Counted from the stretch's first letter, positions 37,784-45,823 are shown. The stretch: 64,000 nucleotides of DNA from Rhizobium lentis (GCF_017352135.1 NZ_CP071454.1:2133001-2197000); one strand, 5' to 3'. Notes: generated by a model not told the origin, from the letters alone. A program made the numbers and translations.

Positions 37784-37808
37784 GGAACACATCCTCCGTT
37801 TTCCGGTT
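37784..37808 (+). promoter_or_regulatory. Candidate EcfG/RpoE2-type general stress promoter
   Basis: GGAAC at 37784-37788 is followed after 16 bases by GGTT at 37805-37808. This is close to the GGAAC-N16-CGTT pattern of alphaproteobacterial general-stress sigma factors. It is 41 bp upstream of the DUF1236 ATG. Confidence 0.5.
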
Positions 37809-37849
37809 TGACCCCTAGCGGAATAAACCGCCAAAAAGGAGGAAAACAG

Positions 37850-38245
37850 ATGAATATCAAAGCAGTAGGAATTGCCGCCGGCATGGTGTTGGCGTCGACG
37901 TCCGCCTTCGCGCAATCGTCCACGGTGACAGGCGCAGCAGGCGGTGCCGCAACGGGCGCGATTGTCGGCGGGCCGGTCGGTGCTGCCGTCGGCGGCATCG
38001 TTGGCGGCGTGGCAGGCAGCGTCATCGATCCGCCGCCGCCAAAGGTCGTGACCTATGTCGAACAGGCGCCTGCCCCAACCAAGCGCGTCGTGGTGAAGGA
38101 GAAGGTCGTCGTCGGACAGCCGCTTCCGGAAACCGTCATCGTGACGCCTGTTCCCGATGATCCGAAATATGCCTATGCGATCGTCAACGATCAGCGCGTC
38201 ATCGTCGAACCTTCCTCGCGGACGGTCATCCAGGTCATCCCATAA
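37850..38245 (+). CDS. DUF1236 domain-containing exported protein with glycine-zipper segment
   Basis: A 131-residue protein with a signal peptide (AVGIAAGMVLASTSAFAQ). A glycine-zipper-like segment (GAAGGAATGAIVGGPVGAAV) comes next. The C-terminal DUF1236 unit contains VGQPLPETVIVTPVPDDPKYAYAIVNDQRVIVEPSSRTVIQVIP. Glycine zippers often insert in membranes. AAGGAGG lies seven bases ahead of the ATG. A putative stress promoter precedes it. Confidence 0.88.
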   Translation: MNIKAVGIAAGMVLASTSAFAQSSTVTGAAGGAATGAIVGGPVGAAVGGIVGGVAGSVIDPPPPKVVTYVEQAPAPTKRVVVKEKVVVGQPLPETVIVTPVPDDPKYAYAIVNDQRVIVEPSSRTVIQVIP

Positions 38246-38358
38246 CCATCGGGCCATAACCCACGGGCGGCTCCAACCGTCTTCCCCAACCATAAGGGCA
38301 TGCATGCGCCGCATGAAAATGCGGGCGGCATGGCCTGTTCCAACTTCGGAGATTGATC

Positions 38359-39180
38359 ATGAAGAGCAACCACCTCACCATGCTTCTCGCGGCGCTGTCT
38401 CTCAGCGTCTCGCCGCTTGCAACCCTGCCGGCCGCAGCACAGCAGGACAGCAAGAGCGGAGGCCAGGCGCAGTCCGGTTCGCAGACGGGCACGGACACTG
38501 GTTCCCAGGCCGGCAGCGGCAAGACCGGTGCCGACTGCACCCCCGATGCTTCGGGAGCCTGCCCGCAGGGCAAGGGCCAGTCCTCGCAGCAGCAATCCGG
38601 TGAGGGTTCGCCGACGCAGAAGAGCGCCGAGCAGCCTTCGACCGATAATTCGACGAGCGGCAGCGCCTCCGGCAAGTCTTCGACGGAAACAAAATCCGCA
38701 TCGCCCGACGCCAGCGGCGGCCCGACCACCGAACAGAAGCCCGCCGCCAAGTCCGGCAGTACCGATAGCGGCGGCGCCACCGCCGGCACGAAGAGCAGCA
38801 CGCAGGATGCCAAGCCGGCCGAGGGCACGCAAAGCGGCACCACCACGCAGAGCGGCGATGCCTCGAAGCAGCCGGCCGATCAGAAGGCAACCACGACAAG
38901 CAAGAGCACATCCGAAACCAACGTCAACATCTCAGTCGAGCAGCAGACGGAAATTCGAACGGTGGTGAAGGAGGTGCAGGTTGAACCGGTGAAGGAGGTG
39001 AATTTCACGGTCTCCGTCGGGGTGAAAATCCCGAAGAAGGTGCGGCTCGAACCTCTGCCGCCGCGCATTATCAAGATCGTTCCGCAGTATGAAGGCTATC
39101 GCTTCTTCATCCTTGCGGATGGCCGGATCGTCATCGTCGATCCCGATGCTCTGACGATTGTCTACATCATCGAAGCTTAA
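38359..39180 (+). CDS. DUF1236 domain-containing exported protein with long Ser/Gly/Gln-rich linker
   Basis: A 273-residue protein. The signal peptide (LLAALSLSVSPLATLPAAAQ) is followed by about 160 residues of low-complexity Ser/Gly/Thr/Gln/Lys-rich sequence, probably disordered. The last 80 residues form a DUF1236 unit (VKIPKKVRLEPLPPRIIKIVPQYEGY, then VIVDPDALTIVYIIEA). The linker could span the cell wall or periplasm. Only four cysteine-free patches are notable; one Cys pair (DCTPDASGACP) occurs early. The function is unknown. Confidence 0.85.
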   Translation: MKSNHLTMLLAALSLSVSPLATLPAAAQQDSKSGGQAQSGSQTGTDTGSQAGSGKTGADCTPDASGACPQGKGQSSQQQSGEGSPTQKSAEQPSTDNSTSGSASGKSSTETKSASPDASGGPTTEQKPAAKSGSTDSGGATAGTKSSTQDAKPAEGTQSGTTTQSGDASKQPADQKATTTSKSTSETNVNISVEQQTEIRTVVKEVQVEPVKEVNFTVSVGVKIPKKVRLEPLPPRIIKIVPQYEGYRFFILADGRIVIVDPDALTIVYIIEA

Positions 39181-39229
39181 CAGGCGTTTCCCGGCGGTGC
39201 ATTGCGCCGCCGGGCCGCAGGAGCAATCA

Positions 39230-39382
39230 ATGATCTACCATGAAGATAAGCCATCCGGCGTCGCCTTCCCCATCACCGTCATCCTAATCGCCATTGTCGC
39301 TATTGTCGGCTGCCTGGCGCTGTCATCAGGCCACCACACATCGGCTCGGGTCTGGATTCCTGTCAGTGCGGCAGAGCCTTAA
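39230..39382 (+). CDS. Small single-pass membrane protein, unknown
   Basis: A 50-residue protein with one hydrophobic helix (FPITVILIAIVAIVGCLAL) between a polar N-terminus and a short tail. GCAGGAG lies six bases upstream of the ATG at 39230. It begins 49 bp after the third DUF1236 gene and is probably cotranscribed with it. I do not recognise a family. Confidence 0.6.
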   Translation: MIYHEDKPSGVAFPITVILIAIVAIVGCLALSSGHHTSARVWIPVSAAEP

Positions 39383-39558
39383 TTTCATTTGATATGCCCT
39401 CCGCTAGGGCCTCTGCCGATCAACAGAACCATTCGTGGGCACTCCTCAAACACAGGACCTGTGAATGGTAACCTTCACTTTGCCCAAAGATGCTTGATGC
39501 GTAAGCGGTCAGCGTTGCCTCGCATACCTTGGTTCATGTCGAACCAGCAGTCAAAAAA

Positions 39559-39588
39559 CAAAATACCCCGCACTGCGCGGGGCATTTT
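39559..39588. terminator. Bidirectional Rho-independent terminator
   Basis: An AAAAT stretch, then CCCCGC-ACTGC-GCGGGG, then CATTTT. The stem is flanked by A-rich and T-rich ends on both sides, so it can serve the plus-strand DUF1236 group and the minus-strand SRAP gene that ends at 39672. The rest of 39383-39671 shows nothing convincing. Confidence 0.75.
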
Positions 39589-39671
39589 GTACTACCCGTG
39601 CCGCCAATCGGAGGCACGCGGCACGTAGAAGAATGACATGGTTCTGGAGGTGGTCAATTAGCCTTAACTTG

Positions 39672-40382
39672 CTAATCTTGCGGAACCATTTTCGCGCTGA
39701 GATCAACGCGATTAATAACCTCGGGGCCAACGTTTCTGACGGTGCTTACGCGGCGGGCAATCGGCCACATCGTCATCGCCTCGGCGTCGAAGGGCTTCAT
39801 CAGGTCGGACGGATTCGGCTCGCGGGACAGCCAGCGCTGATAGTCCTTCCGATGGAGAATGACCGGCATGCGATCCTGGATCTTAGCCATCATCTTGTTC
39901 GCTGCGCAGGTGACGATAGCGAAATTACGAATATCCAGACCGGCGGGGTGATGCCAGATTTCCCAGACGCCGGCCAAAGCGAAGGGCGATCCATCCTTCA
40001 TGGAGATGGCAAAGGGTTGACTATTTTTGCCGGCCGGCCAATCGAAAAAACCATTGAGGGGGATTAGGCAGCGGCGCGACCGGTAAGCCAATTGGAACAG
40101 GTCATCTGTGGCAATGCCTTCGCAACGAGCATTGATCAACGGCTGACGTCGGCCCGGCTTCATCCACGGCGGCAAGAGCTCCCATCGAGCTGGCGCAAAG
40201 ACCGGTCCCGTTACATTCGGACTCCGTATGATATCGCGGATAATGATCGGGTAAGCTTGGGCAGGAAAGCCATTGTATCGAGGAAGCCGGTCGCCCAAGC
40301 TGCCAATCACGCCGCGTTCGGCGAAGGGGAAACTTCCTACCATTTCATCCAGCGATGTATTGATATAAATGCGACGACACAT
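39672..40382 (-). CDS. SOS response-associated peptidase (SRAP/YedK/HMCES family), variant active site
   Basis: A 236-residue SRAP-domain protein. SRAP proteins use Cys2 to form a DNA-protein crosslink with abasic sites in single-stranded DNA. Cys2 is present (MCRRI) and the Asn is present in INARCEG at residue 84. The conserved Glu is Asp114 in GFFDW, and the conserved His in the usual IHDRMP is Gln169 in IQDRMP. Spacing between these positions matches YedK exactly (30 and 55 residues), so the substitutions are real. Repair capacity may be altered. It stands alone. Confidence 0.85.
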   Translation of the reverse strand: MCRRIYINTSLDEMVGSFPFAERGVIGSLGDRLPRYNGFPAQAYPIIIRDIIRSPNVTGPVFAPARWELLPPWMKPGRRQPLINARCEGIATDDLFQLAYRSRRCLIPLNGFFDWPAGKNSQPFAISMKDGSPFALAGVWEIWHHPAGLDIRNFAIVTCAANKMMAKIQDRMPVILHRKDYQRWLSREPNPSDLMKPFDAEAMTMWPIARRVSTVRNVGPEVINRVDLSAKMVPQD

Positions 40383-40460
40383 GCCGTTTCATCTGGGTTC
40401 TCATGGAAATTAGTCAAGCTATGCATTCTAACCGAATGCGCGGCTTACCGCCTCCTTTGA

Positions 40461-40886
40461 TCAGTTCCTATCGTCCCCCTTCCGCTCAGCCTCGCCATCA
40501 AACCTCGCCAGCGGCTCGATATTTTCCACCCAGGACAAGGCCGAGCGGCACCATATCTGTTTCTTCGGCGTCAGGTCCCGCCGCTGGTCGATGCCGCCAA
40601 GACGGATGCCGATCGCGCCGCCGCTGGCGTCCGTGCGATAAAGCGGGGATCCGCAGTTCGGGCAGAAGAATTGCCGGCTGAGACGGCCGCTGTCGCCATA
40701 TTTCGCGTAGGCTTTGGGCTCGCCGGCGATGAGGCTGAAGCTTCCAGGCCGCGCCGGTGCGGTGACGCGGTAGGCCGAGCCCGTCAGCCGCTGGCAATCG
40801 GTGCAATGGCAGATCGAGACCCGGTCGGGCTCGATCTCGGCCTGATAGCGGATCGCCCCGCAATGGCATCCTCCGGTGATATGCAT
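40461..40886 (-). CDS. GFA family protein (glutathione-dependent formaldehyde-activating-like)
   Basis: A 141-residue zinc protein of the GFA/CENP-V fold. Zinc-binding cysteines are visible in GGCHCGAIRY, ICHCTDCQRLTGSAYRV and FFCPNCGSPLYRT. GAGGGATT precedes the ATG at 40886; an upstream start in the same frame is possible. The gene follows the S10 peptidase gene by 10 bp. The actual substrate of most family members is unknown. Confidence 0.9.
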   Translation of the reverse strand: MHITGGCHCGAIRYQAEIEPDRVSICHCTDCQRLTGSAYRVTAPARPGSFSLIAGEPKAYAKYGDSGRLSRQFFCPNCGSPLYRTDASGGAIGIRLGGIDQRRDLTPKKQIWCRSALSWVENIEPLARFDGEAERKGDDRN

Positions 40887-40896
40887 CGGCAATCCC

Positions 40897-42426
40897 TCAG
40901 TCCGCCGGCGGACCGGCCGGGCGCATGGCGTAGAAGGCCTTGGCATCGGCCGTGAAGGCGGCCCGCTGATCGGCTTTGGTATAGAACATATGGCCGCCGC
41001 GATAAAGTTTCAGCCCGACGCGGCCGCCGGCGAGCGAGGGCGGCAGATGATCGATCACATAACGGCTGACGCTGTAGGGCGTCACCAGATCGCTGTAGCC
41101 ATGCGCGACCAGCAGATGAAAGGTCGAGTTCGAGGCGAGCAGCTGGCGGATGTCGTCGACAGCGCTCGCCTGTAAGCGCGATCCGCCGCCGCGCCCGCCC
41201 CATTCCCAGCGCCGGCTGATGTCGCCGTCGAGCAGCGAATAGGTCATCTCGGTCTTGAAGCCGAGGTCGTTGCGGGCATAGTCGGCAAAGGCGCCGCCAT
41301 AGGCGCGGGTGAAGCCGTCGAGGATGGCGTCGCCGCCGCGGTCGTAATCCGATTCCGGATAGGGATCGGGCGCCGCAAAGGAAGCGTCGTAGGGGCTTGT
41401 CACCTCGCCGCTGCCGCCGTCCGCGTGTTTGACGAAGGAGTTGCCGAGGAATCCGCGGTTGCGGGCGACGATATCCTGTGGAATGCCGGTCAGTTCGGCG
41501 ATCCTGCCATAGAAGGCCGTGGCCTCGGCGCCGGTCGGCGGCGCGCCGGCGAGCGTCGTCAGATACTCGCCGAGGGCAAAACGTTCCGCTTGCCTCTGTT
41601 TCTCCTGGTCAAAGGCATTGTGCCGGTCGAGTTCGGCCGCAGCCAGCGACGGCAGCTCGAGCGCCGCGCCGAGCGCGAACTGATCGGCATTGAACATCAG
41701 CTGGCCTTCCAGCAACGGCGAAAGCATCACGGCGCCGGCAATGACGATGCCCTGGTTTTCCTGCAGCGCGCCGGCGACCTTGGCGGCGCGAAAGCCGCCG
41801 TAACTTTCGCCGAGCAGATATTTCGGCGAGTTGGAACGGTTGTTATGCGCGACATAGAGCGCGATCGCCTTGGCGATGCTCTGGGCATCCGAGTTGACGT
41901 TGTAATAGTTGGAGGCATCGTCGGCCTTCGCCGTCCGGCTCCAGCCGGTGCCGATCGGGTCGATCAGCACGAGGTCGGTGAAATCGAGCCAGCTTTGCGG
42001 GTTGTCGACGAGTTTCGCATGGGCGCCGTCGCGGGCCTGAGGCCCGAAATCGAGGACTTTCGGCCCGACCAGTCCAAGATGCAGAAAGGCGGAGGCGGCG
42101 CCCGGGCCACCGTTGAAGGCAAAGGTCAGCGGCCGGTCAGGTCCATCGTTTTTCGCGACATAGGCGGTGTAGAAGATCGCTCCGGTCTGCGCGCCGTCCT
42201 GGCCGAAAAGATCGAGTGTGCCTGCCGTCGCTGCATAGGCTATTCTCCGGCCGCCGATCGTCAATTCGTGCTCGGTGACGGAATCGTCTGGCAGCAGTTT
42301 CAGCATGCCGGCCCGCGCGCTGCGCTCCACATTCGCCCGGCGTTCGCCATCTTCCTGCGCGGGGGAAAGGGCAGGTCCGAGCGATGCCATAAGCGCGGTG
42401 AGCAGAAACAGGGTTCGTATGCGCAC
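40897..42426 (-). CDS. S10 family serine carboxypeptidase-like exported peptidase
   Basis: A 509-residue protein with a signal peptide (LFLLTALMASLGPALSPAQ). The alpha/beta-hydrolase fold includes FNGGPGAASAFLHLGLVGP, the oxyanion-hole motif, and LLGESYGGFRAAKV, the catalytic Ser motif GESYGG. The late Asp is in LLVAHGYSDLVTP and the His in GGHMFYTK. It is probably a periplasmic carboxypeptidase. It is followed closely by the GFA gene. Confidence 0.9.
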   Translation of the reverse strand: MRIRTLFLLTALMASLGPALSPAQEDGERRANVERSARAGMLKLLPDDSVTEHELTIGGRRIAYAATAGTLDLFGQDGAQTGAIFYTAYVAKNDGPDRPLTFAFNGGPGAASAFLHLGLVGPKVLDFGPQARDGAHAKLVDNPQSWLDFTDLVLIDPIGTGWSRTAKADDASNYYNVNSDAQSIAKAIALYVAHNNRSNSPKYLLGESYGGFRAAKVAGALQENQGIVIAGAVMLSPLLEGQLMFNADQFALGAALELPSLAAAELDRHNAFDQEKQRQAERFALGEYLTTLAGAPPTGAEATAFYGRIAELTGIPQDIVARNRGFLGNSFVKHADGGSGEVTSPYDASFAAPDPYPESDYDRGGDAILDGFTRAYGGAFADYARNDLGFKTEMTYSLLDGDISRRWEWGGRGGGSRLQASAVDDIRQLLASNSTFHLLVAHGYSDLVTPYSVSRYVIDHLPPSLAGGRVGLKLYRGGHMFYTKADQRAAFTADAKAFYAMRPAGPPAD

Positions 42427-42532
42427 GATTTGTCCTCCGGCGGATGCAGGCTGAGATAGCGTAACATCCGCGTCCGACGACCGGCATCAAGAGATGGTGA
42501 TGGACCAGTGAGCTCAGAAGTGAGAGGGCGGT

Positions 42533-43822
42533 TCAGACCTTTTCGACCGCGCGCACATTCACTTCCAGTGCCCGTCCGGCCTTCCAGCCGTTGAGCGCCG
42601 CGCCGAGCCCGAGCGCGACGAAGAGAAGCGCACACCAGGAAAAGCTGCCGGTCCAGCCGCGGATGAGGCCGACGATCAGTGGGCCGACGGCGGCAAGGAG
42701 ATAACCGATGCATTGCGCCATGCCGGAGAGATGGGCGGCGACATCGGGATTGCGCGAGCGCAGCACGATCGTCGTCATTGCCGCCGCGATCAGCCCGCCT
42801 TGGCCGATGCCCTGCAGCACCGCCCATAGCCACACCGTCGAAAGCGGCGCAAACAGCAGGCCGAGCAGTGCGGTGACGGCGACGCCGCAGAGGCTGGCAT
42901 TGATCAGCCGCTGGTCGCGGCCACGCACGGCAATATGCGGCACGACAAGGCAGGATGCCGCCTGCACCATCACCGACAGCGAAACGATCGCTCCTGATGT
43001 AACGCCGTCGATCCCGCGCTCGCGTAAGATCGGAACGAGCCAGCCGAAGACGCAATAGGCGAGCGCCGATTGCAGCCCCATGAACAGCGTCACCTGCCAT
43101 GCGAGCCGGTCCCGCCAGAGGCCATCGGCGCGAAGGCGGGTTCGCCTGGCCTGGCCGCCGCTGCGAAGAACCTGCGGCAGCCAGATCAGGCCGACGACGA
43201 GCGCCGGCAGCGCCCAGGCAGCGAGCGCGCCTTGCAGCGAGCCGCCGAGCGCCTGTTCGATCGGCAGCGTCAGCCCGGCCGCACTTGCCGCGCCGGCGCA
43301 GAGCGCCATCGTGTAGAAGCCGGTCATCAAAGCGGCGCGCGTGGCGAAATCGCGCTTCACCAGCCCCGGCAGCAGGACGTTGCCGACCGCGATACAGGCT
43401 CCCGCCAGAGCGGTGCCGAGGAAGAGTAGCGGCACCGAGGATAGCCCACGCAAGGCTGTGCCGAGCGCCAAAAGCAGGACAACGCCGAGCAGCGTGCGTT
43501 CGGAGCCGATGCGCTGGGCAAGGCGCGGCGCCAGCGGCGAGAACGCCCCGAGGCAGACGACCGGCAGCGTCGTCAGCAGGCTGGCGCCAAGCGCGCTTAG
43601 CCCGAATTCCGAGCGGATTTCCGGCAAGAGCGCCGAGGCGCTCGAAAAGACCGGCCGCAGGTTGAAGGCGATCAGCACGAGGCTCGCGCCGAGCAGGAAG
43701 CGATCGGCAGCGCCCCGCACCGGTGTTGCCAATGGCGGCGGCAGGCTGCCGGCCTCAGCGTCTACAAGCAGCTCGTCGGTGACGTCGAGCGCGAGCGCAG
43801 CATCGTTGGAGGGTGTGTTCAT
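42533..43822 (-). CDS. CynX/NimT family MFS transporter
   Basis: A 429-residue membrane protein with about twelve hydrophobic segments. The N-terminal LIAFNLRPVFSSASALLPEI and VVCLGAFSPLAPRLAQRIGSERT match the CynX/NimT branch of MFS carriers (cyanate, 2-nitroimidazole and similar). The ATG overlaps the stop of the GntR regulator by four bases (ATGA), so the two form an operon. The cargo is unknown. Confidence 0.9.
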   Translation of the reverse strand: MNTPSNDAALALDVTDELLVDAEAGSLPPPLATPVRGAADRFLLGASLVLIAFNLRPVFSSASALLPEIRSEFGLSALGASLLTTLPVVCLGAFSPLAPRLAQRIGSERTLLGVVLLLALGTALRGLSSVPLLFLGTALAGACIAVGNVLLPGLVKRDFATRAALMTGFYTMALCAGAASAAGLTLPIEQALGGSLQGALAAWALPALVVGLIWLPQVLRSGGQARRTRLRADGLWRDRLAWQVTLFMGLQSALAYCVFGWLVPILRERGIDGVTSGAIVSLSVMVQAASCLVVPHIAVRGRDQRLINASLCGVAVTALLGLLFAPLSTVWLWAVLQGIGQGGLIAAAMTTIVLRSRNPDVAAHLSGMAQCIGYLLAAVGPLIVGLIRGWTGSFSWCALLFVALGLGAALNGWKAGRALEVNVRAVEKV

Positions 43823-44502
43823 GACAGGATCATCCGGTCAAGGGCGGCGAGAACTGGCGCCATGAAGCGGCGCACCGCCGCATCCGCCCTGTCGGGATCG
43901 CCGGTTTCGATGGCGTCGATGATATCGGCATGCGCCTGCAGGTCCGGCTCGGGAATATCCTTGCCGAGGGTGGCGGCGATCGTGTCGGCGATCGAGGCCG
44001 AGAAGAAATCATAGATCTCGATCATCGCCCGGTTGCCCGAAGCGGCGATGACTGCCTTGTGGAAGGCGAGGTCGCGTTCGATGAAGCCGGCCTTGTGGCC
44101 GCCGTCATAGGTGCCGCGTTCGGCCAGCAGCCGGCGAAGTTCGGCAACGGTCTCCGGTTTCCTGCGGACCGCCGTCAGCCGGGCGGCCTCGACGTCGAGC
44201 GCCAGGCGCGCCTCGAACTGGTCGCGCAGGCTGGCGCGGCGCGCCATGGTCAGCGGCCGGCCGGCATCGCGGGTCGAGCGGACATAGGTGCCCGACCCCT
44301 GCCGGGTTTCGAGATAACCCTGGGAGACGAGAACGCGCACCGCTTCGCGCACCGTGCCGCGGCTGACGCAGAGCATGGCCGACAGCGAGGCTTCGTTCGG
44401 CAATTTCTCGCCGACCCCCCAGCGCTTGCCGAGAATATCGCTGCGGATCGCCTCGATCGCCGCATCGGCGAGATTGGTCTTACTGATTGCGCGCATGGCC
44501 AT
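43819..44502 (-). CDS. FadR-type GntR family transcriptional regulator
   Basis: A 227-residue regulator. The winged helix is at residues 15-80 (GEKLPNEASLSAMLCVSRGTVREAVRVLVSQGYLETRQGSGTYV). The C-terminal FCD helical domain has LAFHKAVIAASGNRAMIEIY and HADIIDAIETGDPDRADAAVRRFM, with likely metal-binding His residues. It is translationally coupled to a CynX-like transporter. A 29-bp palindrome overlaps its promoter and suggests autorepression. The start at 44502 has no Shine-Dalgarno; Met3 at 44496 is an alternative. Confidence 0.92.
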   Translation of the reverse strand: MAMRAISKTNLADAAIEAIRSDILGKRWGVGEKLPNEASLSAMLCVSRGTVREAVRVLVSQGYLETRQGSGTYVRSTRDAGRPLTMARRASLRDQFEARLALDVEAARLTAVRRKPETVAELRRLLAERGTYDGGHKAGFIERDLAFHKAVIAASGNRAMIEIYDFFSASIADTIAATLGKDIPEPDLQAHADIIDAIETGDPDRADAAVRRFMAPVLAALDRMILS

Positions 44503-44530
44503 TCATATAGTCATCTGATGACTTTATGAA
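44502..44530. promoter_or_regulatory. 29-bp palindromic operator over the gntR promoter
   Basis: The left half TTCATATAGTCATC and right half GATGACTTTATGAA are inverted copies with one mismatch around a central T. It overlaps the -10 element and ends at the first base of the GntR start codon. This is the expected form for a dimeric FadR-type regulator's operator. Confidence 0.7.
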
Positions 44531-44555
44531 TAAGGCCGCTTGGATCGCTCGTCAA
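44527..44555 (-). promoter_or_regulatory. Sigma-70 promoter of the gntR-transporter operon
   Basis: On the minus strand, TTGACG (-35, 44550-44555) is followed by a 17-base spacer and TATTCA (-10, 44527-44532). The predicted start site is within the palindrome, leaving a very short leader. Confidence 0.6.
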
Positions 44556-44582
44556 CGCGGAATCTGAGAGAAACCAGGCAAT

Positions 44583-44609
44583 AAAAAAGGGCCGCCTCGG
44601 CGACCCTTT
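44583..44609 (-). terminator. Strong Rho-independent terminator after the 23-codon ORF
   Basis: On the minus strand GGGTCGCC-GA-GGCGGCCC is followed by TTTTTTAT, with A-residues matching on the other side. It separates the short ORF transcript from the gntR promoter further on. Confidence 0.85.
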
Positions 44610-44667
44610 CCATGAGTTTGGCCTCGAACTGGCCTGGACTGTCAAAGCAGCCCCAGGAAGGCGGGTC

Positions 44668-44739
44668 TTAGAGCGAGGGCTGCCTCGCTTTCATCACCTC
44701 TTCCATGCCCGATACGAGGTCCGAAATCTCATTAGACAT
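44668..44739 (-). CDS. Possible 23-residue peptide with very strong Shine-Dalgarno
   Basis: The ORF reads MSNEISDLVSGMEEVMKARQ followed by PSL and TAA. It is preceded by AAAGGAAGGTGATCC, which differs from perfect complementarity to the 16S rRNA 3' tail by one inserted A. A strong terminator follows 58 bp later. The peptide is amphipathic and acidic to basic, with no run of one amino acid that would suggest attenuation. It could be a real small protein or the translated part of a small regulatory RNA. I know no homologue. Confidence 0.5.
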   Translation of the reverse strand: MSNEISDLVSGMEEVMKARQPSL

Positions 44740-44782
44740 TGGATCACCTTCCTTTCGTTCTGTTGCTGATAGGGCAAAGGTA

Positions 44783-44795
44783 GGACGATTCGTCC
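44783..44795. promoter_or_regulatory. Palindrome upstream of the 23-codon ORF
   Basis: GGACGA-T-TCGTCC is a perfect 6-1-6 palindrome about 45 bp upstream of the short ORF. On the minus strand it sits between a TTGCAT and a TACCTT sequence that could be its promoter, so it may be an operator. Confidence 0.4.
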
Positions 44796-44833
44796 GGGAT
44801 GCAAGCAGAAATTACGCGCGATACACCCATTTG

Positions 44834-44871
44834 GCGAAAGCAGGTGTTCACAAAAGAACACAGGCTTTCGC
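44834..44871. repeat. 38-bp inverted repeat (hairpin) in the intergenic region
   Basis: Outer arms GCGAAAGC and GCTTTCGC and inner arms GTGTTC and GAACAC pair across a six-base centre, with a two-base internal mismatch. It could be an operator or an RNA hairpin for either flanking transcript. Confidence 0.6.
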
Positions 44872-45010
44872 TGAATTTGAAGCGGCCACCGGTCACGAAT
44901 CCGTCATGATCGATTTGCAAACCGGCGGCCGTTAAGCTGTTGTTAGCCGCGCCGTTCGACAATTCAGAGCATTCCCGCCGATGCGGCGGCGGGGTCCGGA
45001 GCAAAGAACC

Positions 45011-45823
45011 ATGTGTCGCTGGGCAGCCTATCGCGGAGACCCTCTCTATCTCGAGGAGCTGGTATCCTCGCCCGCCCATTCGCTGATCGAACAATCCCAT
45101 TGCGCCACCCGCGCCAAGACGGCGACCAATGGCGACGGCTTCGGTATCGCCTGGTATGGGGAGAGGCCCGAGCCCGGCCGTTACCGCGACATCCTGCCGG
45201 CCTGGTCGGATTGCAATCTGAAGAGCCTGGCGCGGCAGATCCGCTCTCCCCTCTTCCTCGCCCATGTCCGTGCTGCCACAGGCGGCGGCACGCGTCGCGA
45301 CAATTGCCACCCCTTCACCCACGACACCTGGTCCTTCATGCACAATGGCCAGATCTCCGGCTTCGAGCGTCTGCGCCGGCCGATGGAGGCGATGCTGGAC
45401 GACGATCTGTTCAACGCCCGCGGCGGCACGACCGATTCCGAACTGATGTTCCTGCTGGCGCTGCAGTTCGGTCTGCGCGAGGCGCCGGTTGCCGCGATGG
45501 CTGAGATGATCGGTGCCGTCGAGGAGCTGGCCGAAAGCACTCTCGGCTCTATCTTGCTGCGCTTCACCGCCGCCTTCTCTGACGGCAAATCGCTTTATGC
45601 CATCCGCTATGCCACCGACCGCAAGGCGCCGACGCTTTATGCCTCTCCTGTCGGCGCCGGCTATTGCCTCGTGTCCGAGCCGTTGAACGATGATGTCGAT
45701 GCCTGGGCCGAGATCCCGGATGGCAGCGCCGTCACCATCGGCAAAGACGGGATCGACGTTGCCGATTTCCGGCCGGCGAAGCGGGATGCCGTCAAGCCGC
45801 AGAGGGTCGCCATGTCTGCCTGA
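45011..45823 (+). CDS. Class II glutamine amidotransferase
   Basis: A 270-residue Ntn-type amidotransferase of the EgtC/YafJ kind. Removal of Met exposes the catalytic Cys (MCRWAAYRGDP). Other landmarks are NGDGFGIAWYG, AHVRAATGGGTRRDNCHPF and FMHNGQISGF. The ATG at 45011 fits the required Cys2; CGGAG lies upstream. It hydrolyses a gamma-glutamyl amide, substrate unknown. No other ergothioneine-synthesis genes are next to it, so an EgtC role is not supported by context. Confidence 0.9.
   Translation: MCRWAAYRGDPLYLEELVSSPAHSLIEQSHCATRAKTATNGDGFGIAWYGERPEPGRYRDILPAWSDCNLKSLARQIRSPLFLAHVRAATGGGTRRDNCHPFTHDTWSFMHNGQISGFERLRRPMEAMLDDDLFNARGGTTDSELMFLLALQFGLREAPVAAMAEMIGAVEELAESTLGSILLRFTAAFSDGKSLYAIRYATDRKAPTLYASPVGAGYCLVSEPLNDDVDAWAEIPDGSAVTIGKDGIDVADFRPAKRDAVKPQRVAMSA

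Noticed and set aside
44705..44935. 76-codon plus-strand frame upstream of the amidotransferase
   Set aside because: It has no ribosome binding site and crosses the strong features of the minus-strand small ORF and the hairpin.
45011..45823. EgtC, linking this gene to ergothioneine synthesis
   Set aside because: No EgtB or EgtD gene is nearby, and the family includes many amidotransferases of other function.
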